From NCBI GenBank assembly GCA_022447225.1, contig JAKVAZ010000006.1, positions 558,001-622,000 of the forward strand: a stretch of 64,000 nucleotides of DNA, in the 5' to 3' direction. A model generated the notes under the pieces. The model saw nothing but the letters and a program-made list of their open reading frames with translations. It had not been told where the DNA came from and ran no database searches. Position numbers and translations under genes: made by a program. Shown piece by piece: positions 17,801-28,010 of this stretch (position 1 is its first letter; every line of letters starts with the position of its first letter). Source of the DNA: Fuerstiella sp. (GTDB taxonomy: Bacteria; Planctomycetota; Planctomycetia; Planctomycetales; Planctomycetaceae).

Positions 17801-18078
17801 GAAAGAATCCTTAAGCAACACTGATGCCAAAACCAGTTGATCCAGGACCACGCAGGTCGGGGACGGGGACAAAAACACGCAGGAAGACTGAAAATTTTCT
17901 GTCCAGCCGCCTTTCCTGTTTTTTTTTTTCGTCACCGAACCGGAACGCTACGTAATAGCTCAATTGCATATTCTACAATCTTCGGACGGTGAAAAGATTA
18001 CAATGCAGTCCTTATCATTCCACAGAGGTTCACCTTACTGACCTGAACAAAATCAGACACATGCCGGAATTTCCGATA
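17801..18078. other. Intergenic region with T11 tract
   Basis: Contains eleven T at 17919-17929, preceded by a possible 6-bp stem CAGGAA/TTCCTG with a long loop. No gene is seen. It should include the tadA promoter and, if the RNA at 17590-17800 is real, its upstream part on the minus strand. Confidence 0.4.
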
Positions 18079-18552
18079 ATGGACCCTCTTCATCCGCATG
18101 ACCACTGGATGAAACGCGCACTCGACCAGGCCGTAGCTGCATACAACTCCGAAGAAGTCCCGGTGGGGGCGGTTATTACATACGAAAATCAAATCATTGC
18201 TGCGGCCCACAATCAGCGTGAAACACTCAACGATCCGACGGCTCATGCAGAAATGATTGCAATCACCCAGGCAGCTGATGCTTTGGGGTCATGGAGATTG
18301 CTGCAATGTACACTGTATGTCACTCTTGAACCCTGCCCCATGTGTGCCGGAGCTATTGTGCAGGCTCGACTTCCCTGTGTGGTCTATGGCACCAGTGATC
18401 CCAAAGCAGGAGCATGCAACTCGCTGTTTAACATCACCGGAGATAGCCGTATGAATCATCAGGCCGCCGTGCTGGGTGGAGTGATGCAGGAAGACTGCCG
18501 GGCGATCCTGCAGCAGTTTTTCCGGGAACAGCGGACATTGGGGAAGAAATAA
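18079..18552 (+). CDS. tadA: tRNA-specific adenosine deaminase
   Basis: A 157-residue zinc deaminase that converts A34 to inosine in tRNA. The zinc and catalytic motifs are clear: HAE (PTAHAEMIA), then EPCPMCAGA with the two Cys ligands. VPVGAVI and NDPTAHAEM match TadA rather than cytidine deaminase. The start at 18079 ([18 protein letters not shown]) aligns with the N-terminus of known TadA; upstream ATG (18061) and GTG (17989) are in frame but would add an unusual extension. The CPBP protease gene begins 7 bases after the stop, so they form an operon. Confidence 0.95.
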   Translation: MDPLHPHDHWMKRALDQAVAAYNSEEVPVGAVITYENQIIAAAHNQRETLNDPTAHAEMIAITQAADALGSWRLLQCTLYVTLEPCPMCAGAIVQARLPCVVYGTSDPKAGACNSLFNITGDSRMNHQAAVLGGVMQEDCRAILQQFFREQRTLGKK

Positions 18553-18558
18553 ACAGGC

Positions 18559-19164
18559 ATGACCGAAATTCGTCCGCCATCAAAAATCACACACAGCCAG
18601 TTCCTGGTCGGAGCAGGTGTCACTGAAGGGTTGATGCTCCTGGCTGCGTTTTTTCTCGGCTGGCTGATGGAATTCCACCCGACAGAGGATCTGTACTGGA
18701 ACTGGATCGATCTGGGCTATGGACTGCTGTCAACCTTGCCAATGCTGTTCGTACTCATAGCCATGCTGCTGCTGCCGGGGTCCGGAATTCGCGGGATCCG
18801 TGAATTCCTGCGAGACACATTAGGCCCCTTCCTGTCCGGATGCAGGATCATTGACCTGTTGCTGCTTGCGGTCCTGGCAGGGGTGTGCGAAGAAGTGCTG
18901 TTTCGAGGATTCGTGTATGGGTATGTGCGACAGTTTAATCAGGGTCTGGCAATTCTGATCTGCAATATGGCTTTCGGACTTGCTCATCTGGTGACACCTC
19001 TTTACGCGTTCCTCGCCGCAATCGCCGGACTCTATCTCACCGCGCTGGTTGCCGTGGATCCCTCGCCGAATCTGTTGATTCCGATCACGGCCCACGCCGG
19101 TTACGACTTCGTGGTATTTCTGTTTGTGGTACATGAATTTCGCCGGCATGTCACACTGTCATAG
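18559..19164 (+). CDS. CPBP-family intramembrane metalloprotease
   Basis: A 201-residue integral membrane protein of the CPBP (CAAX protease/Abi) family with about five to six membrane helices. Motif 1 is EEVLFRGF with Glu111, Glu112 and Arg116. Motif 2 is FGLAHL with His143. A third His lies in ITAHAGYDF near 176. These form the metal-binding, proteolytic site inside the membrane. The gene starts 7 bases after tadA and probably shares its transcript. Natural substrate unknown; some relatives process prenylated peptides or give self-immunity. Confidence 0.88.
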   Translation: MTEIRPPSKITHSQFLVGAGVTEGLMLLAAFFLGWLMEFHPTEDLYWNWIDLGYGLLSTLPMLFVLIAMLLLPGSGIRGIREFLRDTLGPFLSGCRIIDLLLLAVLAGVCEEVLFRGFVYGYVRQFNQGLAILICNMAFGLAHLVTPLYAFLAAIAGLYLTALVAVDPSPNLLIPITAHAGYDFVVFLFVVHEFRRHVTLS

Positions 19165-19475
19165 AGCAGCGTCGGAATCGTGTTTACCGAATACAGTAGA
19201 CAGGGCGGTCAAGTTTCGCCGGTGGCTGTCCGGAACGACGTCGTTCCCGTCATTTCCATCTGACACAAAGACGGGCCCGGCACCTGAACTGCCGGATGCT
19301 CATTCTGTTCGCAGAAAAGGAGTCTGTTCCGCCTGAATAAGACCCACTGACTCAGCACACAGCAATGTGGACAGCAGACCCGGAATTGCAACCCGTCTTG
19401 ACACAACCACAGTTTTGTCGCTTCAGGTCACGCCACCATCACCCACGGAGGCGATGTCCGTCATCAGTCGGTCCC
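19165..19475. other. Convergent intergenic region
   Basis: No gene, terminator hairpin with T-run, or RNA is recognised between the CPBP gene and the end of the DUF1501 gene. Confidence 0.4.
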
Positions 19476-20942
19476 CTAAGCAAACAGCGCCGAGACCGCT
19501 TCCGCCTTGACCAGCTCTCGAGGCTGATTCAGGTGGTTGTGGACGATCGTATCGGGTGCGATGCCAAAGCTTTCGTAGATTGTTGCCAACAGCTCTCCTG
19601 GATGGACCGGATCTTCCAGAGGGGCGGATGCCGTCTGGTCACTCTTGCCGTGTACATATCCACGCTTAATCCCGGCACCGGCTACCAGAGCCGTGTAACA
19701 GTACGGCCAGTGATCCCGGCCGTCATCAGAATTGACATTTCCTGAAGTGCTGACACCGCGCTGAGGAGAACGACCAAATTCACCCACGGCAATCACCAGG
19801 GTTTCATCCAGCAATCCGCGTTCGTCCAGGTCAGTCAGGAGTGTAGACAGCCCGCCGTCAAGCATCGGAGCGGACTGAGTCTTCATTCGTTTGGACAATC
19901 CGGTGTGGACATCCCATGAATGATTATCGCTGTTAGCCACCTTGGGCCAGACCACTTCAACCACTCGGGTTCCTGCTTCAACCAAACGTCGAGCAAGCAG
20001 GAGAGACTGACCGAATGTATTACGGCCGTACTGATCACGCAGTTCGCGTGATTCCTGTTCGATTGCAAATGCGTCCCGGGCTCTTCCGGATGAAATCAAA
20101 GACAACGCCTGCTCGTAGTACTGGTTGAGTTTGTAATCCTTCACGGCATTCTCGACCGCCGGCATTCCTTTGTTGATCACGTCACGTAATCGAGCTCGAC
20201 GCTTCATGCGACCGCCGTAAACATCGGCACGCATTTCCAGATCAGACACATTGATGCGATCCATCTTCTTCATGTCCATGTCGTCACCGACCGGATACAG
20301 ATAGTATGGATCGTAAGCTTTTCCGAGGAACCCGGCAGTACCGGCCTTGCCAACCACATTGCTTTCCTGCAGCGGTCGCGGCAGCATCACAAACGGCAGC
20401 ATGGGGTCCACTGGAGGCTTCAGTCGAATGATATTCGAACCAAAGTTTGGAAAGTCTTTGGGACTCGGTGGCTCCAACTGGCCTGAGGGACTGACTTTGT
20501 CGGTCGTATAACCGGTCATCATCTGATAAATGGCAGCGGTGTGGTTGAACAGACCATTCGGCGTGTACGCCATAGCCCGAATCAGGGTTGCTTTGTCCAC
20601 CACCTGAGCAAGTCGGGGAAGCAACTCCGTAAACTGAACACCAGGCAGTTTTGTATCGATAGGTTTAAATATCGATTTCACGTTGTCAGGAGTCCCTTCT
20701 TTGGGATCCCACAAATCAAGATGGCTGGGCCCTCCCTGCAGATAGCAGAGAATCACGCTTTTTGCTTTTCCCCAGCCTCCACCGGCAGACTCATTGGCCT
20801 GGACAGACTGCGCCTGAAGCAGACCACCCAAAGACAATCCCAGCATGCTGCTGCCACCGACTCGCAGAACGTCACGGCGAGTTACACCCAAACTGGAGTC
20901 ACACAGGTCTTTACCCGGCTGGCCTGGAATACGAATCAGCAT
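19476..20942 (-). CDS. DUF1501 protein, Tat-exported
   Basis: A 488-residue DUF1501 protein, a planctomycete-rich family placed in the alkaline phosphatase/sulfatase superfamily. A Tat leader [20 protein letters not shown] (about 21-40) is present. Family motifs seen are [19 protein letters not shown] near the start, GEFGRSPQ late, and DGRDHWPY, the probable metal site. AGGA lies 8 bases before the ATG. It lies 161 bases downstream of the giant cytochrome/DUF1553 gene on the same strand, the usual partner arrangement. Extracytoplasmic function is likely; the substrate is unknown. Confidence 0.92.
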   Translation of the reverse strand: MLIRIPGQPGKDLCDSSLGVTRRDVLRVGGSSMLGLSLGGLLQAQSVQANESAGGGWGKAKSVILCYLQGGPSHLDLWDPKEGTPDNVKSIFKPIDTKLPGVQFTELLPRLAQVVDKATLIRAMAYTPNGLFNHTAAIYQMMTGYTTDKVSPSGQLEPPSPKDFPNFGSNIIRLKPPVDPMLPFVMLPRPLQESNVVGKAGTAGFLGKAYDPYYLYPVGDDMDMKKMDRINVSDLEMRADVYGGRMKRRARLRDVINKGMPAVENAVKDYKLNQYYEQALSLISSGRARDAFAIEQESRELRDQYGRNTFGQSLLLARRLVEAGTRVVEVVWPKVANSDNHSWDVHTGLSKRMKTQSAPMLDGGLSTLLTDLDERGLLDETLVIAVGEFGRSPQRGVSTSGNVNSDDGRDHWPYCYTALVAGAGIKRGYVHGKSDQTASAPLEDPVHPGELLATIYESFGIAPDTIVHNHLNQPRELVKAEAVSALFA

Positions 20943-21103
20943 AGTTAGTTCCTGTACAAAACGTCGACGACAAACAGGACAGGCAGAAGATCGAAGGTCT
21001 TCTTAATAATATCAGATTTCGGCCGCGCATGGGAATAAATGTGAATTGATCACGTGTCAGCAGGCAACTGCTGCTGACAGGATACCCATTCTACGGGAAT
21101 TAA

Positions 21104-24100
21104 TCATCGATTGAATAAAAATGACGGACTGTTTACCAGGGCCCAGGCAAGGTCCTGCACCATTGTTTTCCGTCCATCAGCCAGTTGTTCTTGACTCAGT
21201 CGGGCTGCCCGTTCAAGACGCGACAACAGCTGATCCTGTGCCAGAGGCTGGCTGACCAGCTGAAGTTCTTCTTCTCTCTCTATGATTCCGGGGTCTTTCG
21301 GCCACGGCCGTTTACTTTTTGCGATCGACAGTACTCGTTTGCGACGCTCGGGTGACCTGCCCCCGAACCAGTCACGTAATCGACGATCCTGCTCTTCGCT
21401 TCTTCCTGCACTGACAATGGCCAAAATCCGGTCGATGTCCTGTGGTACGCCGCGTAAATCCGGATTTGCGTCATCGGTGACCGAAATACGAAACCGCCCT
21501 ATTGCATGCGACCGTTGTTTAAACAGCTGTTCCAGTACGAACGTCAACACCACCGGTTCCGTGAACTTAAGTGGATCATTCAGGTGAAACACTGCCGATT
21601 GAGGCTGTCCCCCAACACCGGACACGGCCCATCCGTTGTCGTTGTCATTTCGTACATTGTCGACTGCATCGGTGACCGGAAAACCATCCTGGCTGCCTGA
21701 AGCTTCTGTTTTGCCAAACACCAGATCGGTGGGTGCCTTTGCCACATCAGATGCAGGTACCCACCGTCCTGCAATTTCAGTCAGCACGAACTTCCCGCTG
21801 TCTCCGAAACCCGGACCGAAGGAATCAATCGATTCATGGGGCAGGACTTCCAGTCGTACCGCAGTGATGCGACTCAGATTCACACCGGCCTTCATCGTAT
21901 ATTTGACCGGACTGGTGCTGTGTCCGTCTGCAAGGACACTGGCGTCAGCAAGCTTTGTTAACCGGGTATCCGTATCTGTGGCAAGTTCTGCAGCTTCCAG
22001 CGGGATCCAGGTAGTGGATCTCATATAGCCTGAATCAAACTCAGCGAGTTCAGCCGGCAGCGACTCTTTATCATATTCTTCCAGTTCTGCTGACAGTTGC
22101 GCAATCTGCTGCTGCTGCTGCTGTTGAATTTCCGCTTCTTTGGCGATTCGAAAACTCTCCAGATCTGCCGTGGCCGCAGCGATGGATTCTTCTCTGGCTT
22201 TTTCCTGACGCTTCTGTTCGTCGGCTATCTTCGCTCGGTACTCCGAGAGGGTCTGCAAAAGTGCTTCATGCTGCTGACCGGCATCTGCACCGATCTCCAG
22301 CGTTGCCTGAATCTCTTCCTCACGTGCCGGACGATTCAGAATTCTAAGGAAGATTTCATTGATCACTTGTTTGTCATTGTCATTTTCTTCCAGCAGTTTC
22401 GTAATAGCATTATTCGAATCGCTGATAGCACTGCTGACAGTCGGTCCGTTCATGAGTGCCATGACCGGACCCAGCTGAAGTTCAGAGGAACGCTCGCATT
22501 CACATGCACTTTCCCGAACAGGTCGTCCGAGGTTGGCCAGAAATCCATCCGGGAGTTTTGTCGCCGCATCGGCCAACGCTGCAGCCCGCGTGCCCTCCGG
22601 AACTCCGGGGATATTCATTTTCGCCCCGGTCACGGCGTAAATGGAATCATACAGAACTTCAGCAGGCAGTCGTCGGGCTTTCGCGTGAGAGAAGTTCAGT
22701 TGGTCGTCTTCGTTCCATTCGTTGGTATCCATGGACAGCTGATAAGTTCGGCTGGTGACAATTTCACGAGTCAGATCCTGAACATTGAATCCGGATTCAA
22801 CGAATCGGTTTGCCAGATAATCGAGAAGTTCCGGATTGGACGGTGGATTGCCGGCGCGAACGTCGTCCAGTGGTTCGATCAAACCGGTGCCCAGCATGTA
22901 GCCCCAGATACGATTCACATATCCCTTAACGAAATAACTGTTATCCGGCGCCGTGATCCAGCCGGCCAGTTGTTGCCGTCTTGATGCCGCTTCCTGAGAC
23001 GTAAAATCAACGGGATAAGGAAATGCAGGAGCCGTCACATCACCGGTACGGTCATGCGTGATTTCGCCTTCTTCTTTGTCGAAGACAACCTCGTACAGAG
23101 GTTTCGCATTTTCAACCGCCGTTCCACCAATTGTCTTGTCGCCACTCTGTTCATCTTTCTTCAGCCCAACGCGGGCGAAAAAGGCAGCCGTTTCGTAGTA
23201 CTGATCCTGAGTCCAGCGTTCGAACGGATGATCGTGGCATTTGTTGCAGTTGAACCGAACGGCAAGAAACAGATGTGTCGTATTCTCCATCAGTGCATCG
23301 GGCTCGCGAAGGATCTTGTAATACGATGCGGCCGGATTGTCTTTGCTGGAGCCTGTCGCTGTCAGAATCTCGCGACAGAACTGATCATATGGCGTGTTCT
23401 GTTCAACGTGTTCACGTATCCAGTCACGAAAGGCCGTGGCTCCCTCTTTCGCCAGGAATTTGCTGTTAACCTGCAGCAGATCCGCCCACTTGTTAGTCCA
23501 GTACGTCACGTAGGCCTCTGACCCGATCAGCTGATCCACCAGTTCACCTCGTTTGACCTGGGTTTCCCGTTCATCGGCGAGAAATTCTTTCACCTGCTGC
23601 GCCGTCGGCGGCAGACCGGTAAGATCCAGATATATCCGACGTAAATACTCCGCGTCGGTACACAGCTCAGACGGACTGATTTTCATGCGCTGCCATTTTC
23701 CAGCGATCAGTTTGTCAATCGGCCCCCAGCTATCCGGCTGTTTCCATTCGAACCCGGTACGATCACCCATGGCCGTGATTGTGGTCGCCGCATAAGACCC
23801 CTCAAATCGAGCCAATACAGGTGCCTCTCCCCGCCGCAAGGTCGTCACGACACCATCAACATTGACGGCCGCAATGTCTGTGTTTCCACTGCTAAGAAAC
23901 GACTCTGCTGTCACATCACCGGTTGTTCCGTCTGAATAGGTGGCAATCACCCGCATTTGCTGGCGAGCTCCAATGGTTTGCACAACCGGGTTCTGCGGCT
24001 CCAGTTGAATTCCCACCACTCTGACAGCATCCGGATCCAGTCTGGCACCTTCAGCAATCCATTGACGGATGATCCGATAGTACCTGGACCCCGGGGTGGT

Positions 24101-26179
24101 GAGTTGGCCACCAACGTGTGGTACCGCTCCGATAGCCTTTAAGAGCATCAGACTGTTATCGGGTGAAGCCAGATTGATACGTCGTGCCTTGAGATCGTCG
24201 GTCCAGGCACGAACATCATAAATCGGATCGTAGCCTCGAAGCGACAGTTTGAAGCCTTCCTTACCGTCTTTAGCTCCATGACAGGTGCCTGCGTTGCAAC
24301 CGAGACGAGAGATCACCGGCATGACGTCGTGGACATAGCTGATCGGCTCTTTTGCCGTCGTCCCCTCTGCAATCAGCGGCACGGCCTTGATGTGGTTGCC
24401 TGTCTGTACGAGCACGGCCGCTGCTCCGTCACTCCGTGCCCACAACTGTCCGGCCGCCGTGATTTGTCCAATGTCTGCCGGCAAAGAGAACTTTGACAGG
24501 CGCGTCACATCGACTCGATCCCCTGTTTCCAGAATTCCGGTTACCAGCAGTTGCTGGTAACTCCACGGACCATTCAATCTGGCAACAGGGGGTGAAACTT
24601 CGATTGCGGTCAGCGGAAGTCCGTCCGGCAGTTTTTCATTCGACGACAGAGCATCCAGTTCCTTCACAGACTCGTCGGCGACGATCCCCATGGATTCGGA
24701 AGCAACAGGGTCAACTTCGACGGGCAGAAGTTCCCGCATGATTGCCCCGTCCGCCGGATTGATGAAGCGAATGACACCATCCGCACCGGCCGCCGCAATC
24801 GTTTTCCCGTCCGGGGCAAACCTAACCGCATAAACCGCTGTCGGAAGTTCGACCTGCATGACCGTCTCGATCCCGACAGTCACGTACTCTTCGTACTTCT
24901 CCCGTTCCTCGTCGTTCCACCGCCGCGGCTGCTTACCGAGAATCACTTTGAACTCGTCACTGATCGAGCTGTCGTATTCACTCGTATAGACGAACACCTG
25001 CCCCGTACCGTCCAGACTGCTGGCGCACACAATCATTCCGCCGTCTGCAGCAAAGTCAACGGAGTGAATTCGGCCTCGCATTGGAGGAAACCGACGCACG
25101 AGATTGGCATCATCGCCAATGACGCGTTTTGTCTGTCGATGCATCCGATAAATTCGGGGCGTCCCGTCAGACCCACCAACCAGCACCTCATCCCGCTGTG
25201 GATGACGAGCCACCGCTCCGATGCCCCCCTTCAGTGCACCAGGAGTAATTGAAGTGACATTGTCAATAAAACGTTGCGTCGACAGATTGTAAAGTTTCGT
25301 GGTCATGTCACGACCGACAGAAACGAGATGCTGACCGTCAGCGGAAAACACGGTGTCCAGTACCCAGTCGCCATGGGCTCCATTGAAGAAAACCTGTTCA
25401 CCGGTACGCGAATTGAATGCACGCACAATTGAGTCGGTACAGCCAACGGCAATCAACGCCCCGTCCGGTGACCAACTGACACCGTAGACAGTGTCATAAG
25501 TCAACGGTAACGAAAGAGTCAATTGCTGAGTCGTGACATCCCAAACCTGAACTTCACCGGTACGCTCGGGCAAACCACCGGTCACTGCCAGACGATTCCC
25601 GTCGGGCGAAAAACTGACAGATTCAATACGGGCAGAAAGACCAATGAGCCGGCCAACCAGCCCGCTGCCATCAGCCCTGTGAATCAGAACTTCATGAAAT
25701 CCTGAGACCGCCAGCAGCGACCCGTCCGGAGAATAATCGAACGACGTCACAATTGGCTGTCGGGAATAAACCGGAGGGTGATCAACGTCATACTTTTCTT
25801 TTGCGTTGTCAGGGGTATCATCAACTGCGCCGGCAGCGATCCACTTGTTAATCAAGTCCAGATCCGGCTGTGAGAGTGGCGTCTTTCCTTTGGGCATCGC
25901 CGCTTCTCCGTCAGCGGGCGTAATGAGGTCCACCAGGATACTCTCTTCCGGTTTTCCGGGGACAATTGCGGCGACATCCGATTCGCCACCGGCGAGCAGC
26001 CTGACAAAATCGGTCATGACGTATTCACCGCTTTGTCTGGCCGGTTGGTGACATCCCTGACAATGATTCTGAAAAATTGGACGAATCTGTCTGTAATAGC
26101 TCACGCTGTCGTCCGCTGCCGCAGTCAGGGACGTCAGCCCGGCGAAAACACCGATGAACACGAAGTGACGTTGTCGCAT
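21104..26179 (-). CDS. Cytochrome/WD40/DUF1549/DUF1553 fusion protein
   Basis: About 1691 residues, far longer than the usual 800-1000 of the PSCyt1-DUF1549-DUF1553 family. In order: signal peptide; PSCyt1 domain with CQGCH near 40-44; a WD40 propeller at about 150-480 (DYSPDGSLLAVSG, FAPDGKTIAAAGADG); a Big_2-like domain near 690-760 (ATYSDGTTGDVTAE); DUF1549 from about 830 with CNKCH near 978; DUF1553 from about 1065. Another cysteine motif, CNAGTCHG, lies near 626. A coiled coil with a Gln7 run and a beta-rich domain (about 1300-1600) interrupt DUF1553 before its usual end QDLAWALVNSPSFLFNR. The start is uncertain: 26179, 26197 or 26233. Extracytoplasmic; function unknown. Confidence 0.9.
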   Translation of the reverse strand: MRQRHFVFIGVFAGLTSLTAAADDSVSYYRQIRPIFQNHCQGCHQPARQSGEYVMTDFVRLLAGGESDVAAIVPGKPEESILVDLITPADGEAAMPKGKTPLSQPDLDLINKWIAAGAVDDTPDNAKEKYDVDHPPVYSRQPIVTSFDYSPDGSLLAVSGFHEVLIHRADGSGLVGRLIGLSARIESVSFSPDGNRLAVTGGLPERTGEVQVWDVTTQQLTLSLPLTYDTVYGVSWSPDGALIAVGCTDSIVRAFNSRTGEQVFFNGAHGDWVLDTVFSADGQHLVSVGRDMTTKLYNLSTQRFIDNVTSITPGALKGGIGAVARHPQRDEVLVGGSDGTPRIYRMHRQTKRVIGDDANLVRRFPPMRGRIHSVDFAADGGMIVCASSLDGTGQVFVYTSEYDSSISDEFKVILGKQPRRWNDEEREKYEEYVTVGIETVMQVELPTAVYAVRFAPDGKTIAAAGADGVIRFINPADGAIMRELLPVEVDPVASESMGIVADESVKELDALSSNEKLPDGLPLTAIEVSPPVARLNGPWSYQQLLVTGILETGDRVDVTRLSKFSLPADIGQITAAGQLWARSDGAAAVLVQTGNHIKAVPLIAEGTTAKEPISYVHDVMPVISRLGCNAGTCHGAKDGKEGFKLSLRGYDPIYDVRAWTDDLKARRINLASPDNSLMLLKAIGAVPHVGGQLTTPGSRYYRIIRQWIAEGARLDPDAVRVVGIQLEPQNPVVQTIGARQQMRVIATYSDGTTGDVTAESFLSSGNTDIAAVNVDGVVTTLRRGEAPVLARFEGSYAATTITAMGDRTGFEWKQPDSWGPIDKLIAGKWQRMKISPSELCTDAEYLRRIYLDLTGLPPTAQQVKEFLADERETQVKRGELVDQLIGSEAYVTYWTNKWADLLQVNSKFLAKEGATAFRDWIREHVEQNTPYDQFCREILTATGSSKDNPAASYYKILREPDALMENTTHLFLAVRFNCNKCHDHPFERWTQDQYYETAAFFARVGLKKDEQSGDKTIGGTAVENAKPLYEVVFDKEEGEITHDRTGDVTAPAFPYPVDFTSQEAASRRQQLAGWITAPDNSYFVKGYVNRIWGYMLGTGLIEPLDDVRAGNPPSNPELLDYLANRFVESGFNVQDLTREIVTSRTYQLSMDTNEWNEDDQLNFSHAKARRLPAEVLYDSIYAVTGAKMNIPGVPEGTRAAALADAATKLPDGFLANLGRPVRESACECERSSELQLGPVMALMNGPTVSSAISDSNNAITKLLEENDNDKQVINEIFLRILNRPAREEEIQATLEIGADAGQQHEALLQTLSEYRAKIADEQKRQEKAREESIAAATADLESFRIAKEAEIQQQQQQQIAQLSAELEEYDKESLPAELAEFDSGYMRSTTWIPLEAAELATDTDTRLTKLADASVLADGHSTSPVKYTMKAGVNLSRITAVRLEVLPHESIDSFGPGFGDSGKFVLTEIAGRWVPASDVAKAPTDLVFGKTEASGSQDGFPVTDAVDNVRNDNDNGWAVSGVGGQPQSAVFHLNDPLKFTEPVVLTFVLEQLFKQRSHAIGRFRISVTDDANPDLRGVPQDIDRILAIVSAGRSEEQDRRLRDWFGGRSPERRKRVLSIAKSKRPWPKDPGIIEREEELQLVSQPLAQDQLLSRLERAARLSQEQLADGRKTMVQDLAWALVNSPSFLFNR

Positions 26180-26573
26180 GGTCAGTGGAATTATCATAGG
26201 GATTGAGAAATCAGAAGACGATAGATCTGTCAAACAGCCGAAGAAAAGTGTTACTTCGTAAGTATCTGTCCGGCAGTAACAGGTTGCATGAAAAAAGAAT
26301 AAATTTCACCCTGTAATTTTACACCACTCACGTTGACCTGCAACCTGCTGGTCGGGTTATGCGCTATGTGGCGAGTAGATCCGTTTTTCGGGGCTTTAGG
26401 AATTCACCGGGAGGAGTGCGTTTCCAGTCGGGCACCTTCTTGACACCCGCTTGACCTGTTCGCAGAAACCGTCGCACGCTTTCCCCAACTGAGGAGCCTT
26501 CCGGTTCTACTCACTCGATCGCCAGTTCAGGGCCCTCGAACTTGGGATCCTCGGTCTTCGGCCGGTCTTTGAG
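26180..26573. other. Intergenic region
   Basis: Upstream region of the giant fusion gene. No intact gene or RNA is recognised; the right half already looks like degraded coding sequence. Confidence 0.4.
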
Positions 26574-26786
26574 TCAGGCCCGAAACGACTTAAGTTCTCG
26601 TGGCGAAAGAGAAAACGGTTCGCCGGCGATAAGAGTAAGATCCGCCTTCACCTCGATGATGCGTGACTTGCCCTCGGCCAGGTCGGCATCGTGACACTCC
26701 ATGCAGTTCCGTTCCACAAAAGCCTTTGGCACACGGTCCTTGGCGCACACGCTGAACACAGTGACCCGGCGAGAAACCAAGTCCAC
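26574..26786 (-). pseudogene. Remnant with haem-binding CMECH motif
   Basis: An open frame of 70 codons contains FVERNCMECHDADLAEGK, the start of a PSCyt-type cytochrome domain, then jumps to IIEVKADLTLIAGEPFSLSP, which looks like the C-terminal beta strands of a different protein. There is no signal peptide and the other minus-strand frames around it also show broken coding sequence. I read it as a chimeric relic, not a functional gene. Confidence 0.45.
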
Positions 26787-26811
26787 GTGAAATGACGGTA
26801 GCCATGCCCCA

Positions 26812-27738
26812 TCATTTGTTCCTTAGGGACATCGCCCCGGCGTGGACGACACGCACCTGGTACAGGGAGGTGCGGGCGGTAATGAAGAGAGTCCTGTAGT
26901 CCTGGCCGCCAAAGCAAACGTTGGCAGGATTTTCGGGAACCTTTATGGTCTCCAGTTTGTTGCCGTCGGCATCATAGACCAGGACCTGCCCATGGGTGAG
27001 GTAGAGATTGCCCTTCACGTCCACCGCCATACCGTCGCTTCCCTCGTCGATGGTGAACAGTTTTTTTCCAAGAGCTCCCTGCTGGCTCACGGCATAGCAG
27101 GTCACAGTGTCGGGATAGTCGTGATACTTGGGCTCCGGATGCCGCTTGTGCCCGCCTGTGTCGGCAACGTACAGCCGCAAGCCGTCTGGAGAAAAAACGA
27201 TACCGTTGGGCATGGCCAGATCCTTGATCAGGGCTTCTACTCTGCCCGTTTCCGGATCCAGCTTGTAGACCCAGTGGCCGGGGATTTCATGCGGTCCGCT
27301 CAAACCCCACGGGGGATCCGTGAACCACAGGCTGCCGTCCTTCCAGACGGCCACGTCGTTAGGGGAGTTGAAGCGTTTTCCGTCGAACTTGTCGGCCAGG
27401 ACCGTTGCCTTGCCGTCCTTCTCGATGCGGATGATGTTCCGGGCTGCATGCTGACACGAAATGATACGGTTTTTCAGGTCGAGGATATTACCGTTGGCCT
27501 CCTCGCTTTTGCGAAACACAGACAAGCCACCCTGCTCGCTCCACTGCATGAGCTTGCTGTTCGGGATGTCGGAAAAAACAACCTTGTTTTGTTGCGGCAG
27601 CCAGACGGGGCCCTCGGTGAACTTCATGCCCCCGGCCAGTTTCCTGACCTTAGTCCCGTGTTCGACGACGGAAGCGGCCTGGAGTGAGTGTGCCATGGCA
27701 GGAAGAGCAACAGCAAGAGACAGGATGATTGTTTTCAT
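26812..27738 (-). CDS. Secreted SMP-30/gluconolactonase-family protein
   Basis: A 308-residue six-bladed propeller of the SMP-30/gluconolactonase (LRE) family, metal-dependent lactonases. A signal peptide (MKTIILSLAVALPAMAHSLQAA) indicates export. KFTEGPVWLPQ carries the first metal-binding Glu, RFNSPNDVAVWKDGSLWFTDP holds the Asn/Asp ligands, and PNGIVFSPDGLRLYVADT and DEGSDGMAVDVKGNLYLT follow as in the family. An in-frame ATG at 27744 is an alternative start. The gene is complete and uses many G/C-ending codons. It sits among degraded sequences. Likely a sugar lactone hydrolase, substrate unknown. Confidence 0.88.
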   Translation of the reverse strand: MKTIILSLAVALPAMAHSLQAASVVEHGTKVRKLAGGMKFTEGPVWLPQQNKVVFSDIPNSKLMQWSEQGGLSVFRKSEEANGNILDLKNRIISCQHAARNIIRIEKDGKATVLADKFDGKRFNSPNDVAVWKDGSLWFTDPPWGLSGPHEIPGHWVYKLDPETGRVEALIKDLAMPNGIVFSPDGLRLYVADTGGHKRHPEPKYHDYPDTVTCYAVSQQGALGKKLFTIDEGSDGMAVDVKGNLYLTHGQVLVYDADGNKLETIKVPENPANVCFGGQDYRTLFITARTSLYQVRVVHAGAMSLRNK

Positions 27739-28010
27739 GGTCATCGGTGAGTTGGGTTCGGTAAATGGGCAGGACCATCGTTGGGCCGTGCTTTTGTTAC
27801 TTGATGGAACAGATGCGTTCCTCGATTGGCGTAGAGAATAATTTTCAACTGTCGGCCTTCAGCTGCGCACAGAATCCGGGACGACAACTCCTGAGCAGTT
27901 CCTTAAAGCGGAGGGTGATTTGCACGCCGCTACGTCCATTAGCGGGGTTCCTGGCCTGGGTCGGATTCTTTATTTTGCAGAATGTGCGGTCGCAGACAAG
28001 CGTTATCAGC
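27739..28010. other. Gene-free region inside degraded segment
   Basis: No intact gene. Frames are short and broken. It contains the upstream region of the SMP-30-like gene. Confidence 0.35.

Noticed and set aside
22108-22130. CTG repeat that might be a microsatellite element
   Set aside because: It encodes a Gln7 run in the coiled coil of the fusion protein and needs no separate explanation.
22097-22984. 295-codon plus-strand open frame
   Set aside because: Fully inside and antisense to the DUF1553 part of the giant fusion gene.
26842-27687. 281-codon plus-strand open frame
   Set aside because: Mirror of the SMP-30-like gene; the minus strand carries the family motifs and signal peptide.
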